Shown piece by piece: positions 5,194 through 7,528 of a stretch of DNA of 7,528 bases. A program made the translations under genes and the position numbers. The notes under the pieces are model-generated. The model was given only the letters and a program-made list of their open reading frames with translations, was not told the DNA's origin and ran no database searches. How positions within the stretch are numbered: the stretch's first letter is position 1; each line of letters begins with the position of its first letter. Where the stretch lies: NCBI GenBank assembly GCA_017471125.1, contig JAFUWR010000339.1:1-7528 (forward strand). Direction: 5' to 3'. This DNA comes from Clostridia bacterium. Its GTDB lineage: Bacteria > Bacillota > Clostridia > Christensenellales > Aristaeellaceae.

Positions 5194-5241
5194 CCGCCCG
5201 TTTTTTTACATCCTGTTCAAGGCTGATTTAAGTTTTCCCCT

Positions 5242-5247
5242 TATAAT
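5242..5247 (+). promoter_or_regulatory. -10 box of the esterase gene
   Basis: A perfect TATAAT lies 38 nt upstream of the start codon. No good -35 is found at 16-18 bases; the nearest candidate, TTCAAG (5216-5221), is 20 bases away. The ribosome binding site AGGGGAA follows at 5271-5277. The gene is thus probably transcribed on its own, from a weak or activated promoter. Confidence 0.55.
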
Positions 5248-5284
5248 AAAGGCATCAACGGGAAACCGAAAGGGGAAGATAGAC

Positions 5285-7456
5285 ATGAAGAAGCTATTGT
5301 CACTGTTGCTGACCCTGGCCCTGCTCGCGGGCGCGTTCACGGCGTTCGCCGAGGGGACGGTGGCCACGACCGCGGAGGATCGGGCGGCCATCGAAGCGGG
5401 GCTTGATCTCGCAAATGATCCCGACCAGGCCTGGAGCTACGACGCGGAGAACGACGCCTGGACGCTGTCCGTGGTGTCTGCGGTGGTGTACCCCGTCATC
5501 CCGGACGAGGAGGGCGTGTCGGTGTGCGTGCCCGGGGCCTACGTGACCGGCATCGACACCGACGGCGACGGCGCGGCGGACGTGACCGCCGACGACTACG
5601 CCGACACCGTGAACGGTTCGCTGGTCATCGACTACGAAGCCGAGGTGACCTCCACCCACGGCCAGGTCTACACCGCCGCCACTGCCCCGGTCATACTGAA
5701 CACCGGCGCGGCGGGCTACGGCAATTCCAGCAACACGCTGGCGGCGTCCACCTACGCCAAGGAGGGCTACATCAACGTCTCCTGCGGCAACCGGGGCAAG
5801 CAGGACAGCGCTACCGACGCAAGCGGCGAGACCGTCTACACCGGCGACGCGCCCTCCTGCCTCGTGGACCAAAAGGCCGCGGCGCGGTTCGTGAAGTACA
5901 ACATCCTGCTGGGCAACCTGCCGGGCAGCGTGGACTACTGGGTGTCCACCGGCGGCAGCGGCGGCGGCGCGCACGCGGTGATGTTCGCGGCCACCTCCGA
6001 CAACCCCGACTTCTACGACTACCAGATCGAGGTCGGCGCGGTGGGCGTCTACCGCAACGCCGACGGCAGCTACGACACCACCGTCACCATCGACGGCGAG
6101 CAGGTTGAGCTCTCTGACGGCGCGTGGGGCTGCGTGGGCTACTCCCCCATCACCTCGCTGTACGAGGCCGACATGGCGATGGCGTTCGAGTACACCCTCG
6201 ACCCGACCTATACCTTCAACACCGATTTCCAGAAGGCGATGGCGGCGGCGCTGTCCCGGGAGTACATGGAGTACATCAACGCCAAGGGCTACGTGGACGA
6301 AAACGGTGAGGCGCTGACCATCGAGTATGACGCCGGGACCGGCACCTATTCCGGCAGCTATGTGGAGCACTACCTGAACAGCTTCATCGGCGACTTGCAG
6401 GATTACCTGGACAGCCTCGACTACGCCGACGGCTGGACGTGGTTTGATCAGGACGGCAACGCCCTGTCCGACGAGGACCTCGCCGCCATGACCGCCGCCG
6501 ACAAGGCCCAGGCGTTCCTCGAGGGGCGCTACGACAAGGGCAGCTCCGGCCGCGGCGGGCGCGGCGGCATGATGGGCGACATGGGGCCCAGCGGCATGAA
6601 CGGCAAAATGGACTTCGCGGACGGCATGCCCGGCGGTGACGGCGGCTTCCCCGGCGGCGGCAAGCCCGACGGGATGCCCGACGACATGGGCCGCGGCTTC
6701 GACAACGATGACGTTGCCGCCAACAGCGCGGGCGACGAGCTGGACGTGGGCACCCCCGATCAGGGCACGACCCAGGCCAGCGGCAGCACTACGGATTCCA
6801 AGAACTACGCGACCTACGACGACATGCTGGCCGCCTATGAAGCCGACATCGCCGAGATCGAGGCGGGCGACCGGTACGGCAAGAACATCGTCGAGCTGTA
6901 CGATCCGCTGAACTACATCGGCGCGGAGGGCACCGAGGACCCGGTGTGGATGGTGATGCTCTGCGGCGCGGCGGAGGGCGACATCTCCATGCTGAACGCC
7001 ATGAACCTTGAGATCGCCGCGAACATGGCCGGCATCGACGCCACCGCCGAGTGGCAGTGGGACGGCGGGCACGTGCCCAGCGAGATCTTCGGGTCCTCCC
7101 TTGCCCTGCGGGTGGACGAGATGTACGGCAAGTACGTCAGCGGCACCGAGAGCGTCAAGTCCGACGCCGACCGGCAGACTGCCAACGGCACCGCCGAAAG
7201 CGCCAGCGGCACGGACCTGACCGGGTGGGTGTCCTTAGATGAGGACGGCCAGGTGAGCTTCGCGCTCGAGGACATCGCCGCCTACCGCACCGCCGCCGCC
7301 AGCAAGGCCACCCCCGGCTTCGACGTCATCGACTACGGCCAGGAGGACTACGTGTTCGGCGACAGCGACACCGACGCGCGGCATTGGAGCGCGTGGGTCT
7401 ACAAGGCCCTCGCCGAGAACCGCGACGCGCTGGAACCGCTGTTCAACGCGGATTGA
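5285..7456 (+). CDS. Secreted tannase-family serine esterase, rearranged
   Basis: The 723-aa product should hydrolyse an ester bond outside the cell. Residues 1-22 are a typical signal peptide (MKKLLSLLLTLALLAGAFTAFA), cleaved before Glu23. The alpha/beta-hydrolase core follows: PVILNTGAAGYGN, then APSCLVDQKAAARFVKYN (189-206), then the nucleophile elbow GGSGGG with Ser225, then GYSPITSLYEADMAMAFEY. This order and wording resemble Lactobacillus plantarum tannase. Candidate partners are Asp566 (AAEGDISML) and His596 (DGGHVPS), 30 residues apart. Unusual parts are an EF-hand-like loop DTDGDGAAD (91-99), a Gly/Met/Asp-rich linker (418-506) and a C-terminal block (647-702) that in the Lactobacillus enzyme precedes the Asp and His. 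The start is set by AGGGGAA at 5271-5277 and the signal peptide. Substrate could be gallate, feruloyl or other esters; no anchor motif is seen. Confidence 0.8.
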   Translation: MKKLLSLLLTLALLAGAFTAFAEGTVATTAEDRAAIEAGLDLANDPDQAWSYDAENDAWTLSVVSAVVYPVIPDEEGVSVCVPGAYVTGIDTDGDGAADVTADDYADTVNGSLVIDYEAEVTSTHGQVYTAATAPVILNTGAAGYGNSSNTLAASTYAKEGYINVSCGNRGKQDSATDASGETVYTGDAPSCLVDQKAAARFVKYNILLGNLPGSVDYWVSTGGSGGGAHAVMFAATSDNPDFYDYQIEVGAVGVYRNADGSYDTTVTIDGEQVELSDGAWGCVGYSPITSLYEADMAMAFEYTLDPTYTFNTDFQKAMAAALSREYMEYINAKGYVDENGEALTIEYDAGTGTYSGSYVEHYLNSFIGDLQDYLDSLDYADGWTWFDQDGNALSDEDLAAMTAADKAQAFLEGRYDKGSSGRGGRGGMMGDMGPSGMNGKMDFADGMPGGDGGFPGGGKPDGMPDDMGRGFDNDDVAANSAGDELDVGTPDQGTTQASGSTTDSKNYATYDDMLAAYEADIAEIEAGDRYGKNIVELYDPLNYIGAEGTEDPVWMVMLCGAAEGDISMLNAMNLEIAANMAGIDATAEWQWDGGHVPSEIFGSSLALRVDEMYGKYVSGTESVKSDADRQTANGTAESASGTDLTGWVSLDEDGQVSFALEDIAAYRTAAASKATPGFDVIDYGQEDYVFGDSDTDARHWSAWVYKALAENRDALEPLFNAD

Positions 7457-7462
7457 CATAGG

Positions 7463-7500
7463 ACGCCGCCCCCGACATCGCCGGGGGCGGCGTAATTGTT
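7463..7500 (+). terminator. Terminator of the esterase gene
   Basis: An 11-bp perfect stem (7463-7473 with 7483-7493, ACGCCGCCCCC and its complement) with a 9-nt loop begins 7 nt after the stop codon. The following TAATTGTT is only moderately T-rich, but the stem is very stable. The last 28 bases of the window show nothing identifiable. Confidence 0.78.
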
Positions 7501-7528
7501 CTGCTCATCGATCCAATTGGGGAACGAC

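Noticed and set aside
5027..5284. Upstream start for the esterase at 5027
   Set aside because: That frame runs through the terminator, the palindromic repeat and the promoter, and would bury the signal peptide.
5300..7072. Long 590-aa minus-strand ORF opposite the esterase, and similar long antisense ORFs opposite 1146-1981 and 3816-4844
   Set aside because: High-GC genes commonly leave open antisense frames; these are Val/His/Arg/Gly-rich with no recognisable domain, RBS or promoter.

Overview
The window looks like chromosomal DNA from a high-GC, endospore-forming member of the Clostridia (Bacillota). This rests on a compact spoVAC-spoVAD-spoVAE sporulation operon, AGGAGG-type ribosome binding sites, a short Gram-positive signal peptide, and dispersed multi-hairpin repeats of a kind I associate with gut Clostridia. 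Genus cannot be fixed by eye. All protein-coding genes are on the + strand, and coding DNA is much richer in GC than the spacers.

Layout. 1-275: a 121-bp palindromic repeat (57-177), then a clean housekeeping promoter (225-253). 276-349: tRNA-Arg(CCT). 347-555: four consecutive hairpins, two of which incorporate tRNA 3'-end sequence; the last is a 30-pair stem that includes a bidirectional intrinsic terminator. 580-609: a match to the forespore sigma-G promoter consensus. 638-2584: a four-gene operon with tight overlaps, made of an unrecognised 39-aa ORF, spoVAC, spoVAD and spoVAE. 2585-2722: spacer with an extended -10 promoter and a small palindrome. 2723-4979: an XRE-cupin regulator and an AMP-forming acyl-CoA synthetase in one short operon. 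4980-5284 (305 bases without a gene): a TTAGGGA tandem repeat with G-quadruplex potential, a terminator, a second multi-hairpin repeat (5077-5193), a T7 run and a -10 box; the 28 bases at 5049-5076 show nothing. 5285-7456: a large secreted tannase-family esterase. 7463-7500: its terminator.

How the genes work together. The spoVA genes encode proteins that move dipicolinic acid into the forespore and release it at germination. The regulator and synthetase are probably a self-contained unit in which the cupin protein senses a small molecule and controls acid activation. The tannase-family protein acts outside the cell and has its own expression unit. A functional link between it and the acyl-CoA synthetase (release of an aromatic acid, then CoA activation) is possible but unsupported beyond adjacency.

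Most interesting points: the tannase-family protein appears to carry at its C-terminus a segment that precedes the catalytic Asp and His in the Lactobacillus enzyme, with a Gly/Met/Asp-rich linker in the vacated place; two unrelated-sequence repeats share one multi-hairpin architecture including the ultra-stable GCGAAGC mini-hairpin; the tRNA tail is duplicated inside a long hairpin; and an unnamed small ORF heads the sigma-G spoVA operon.
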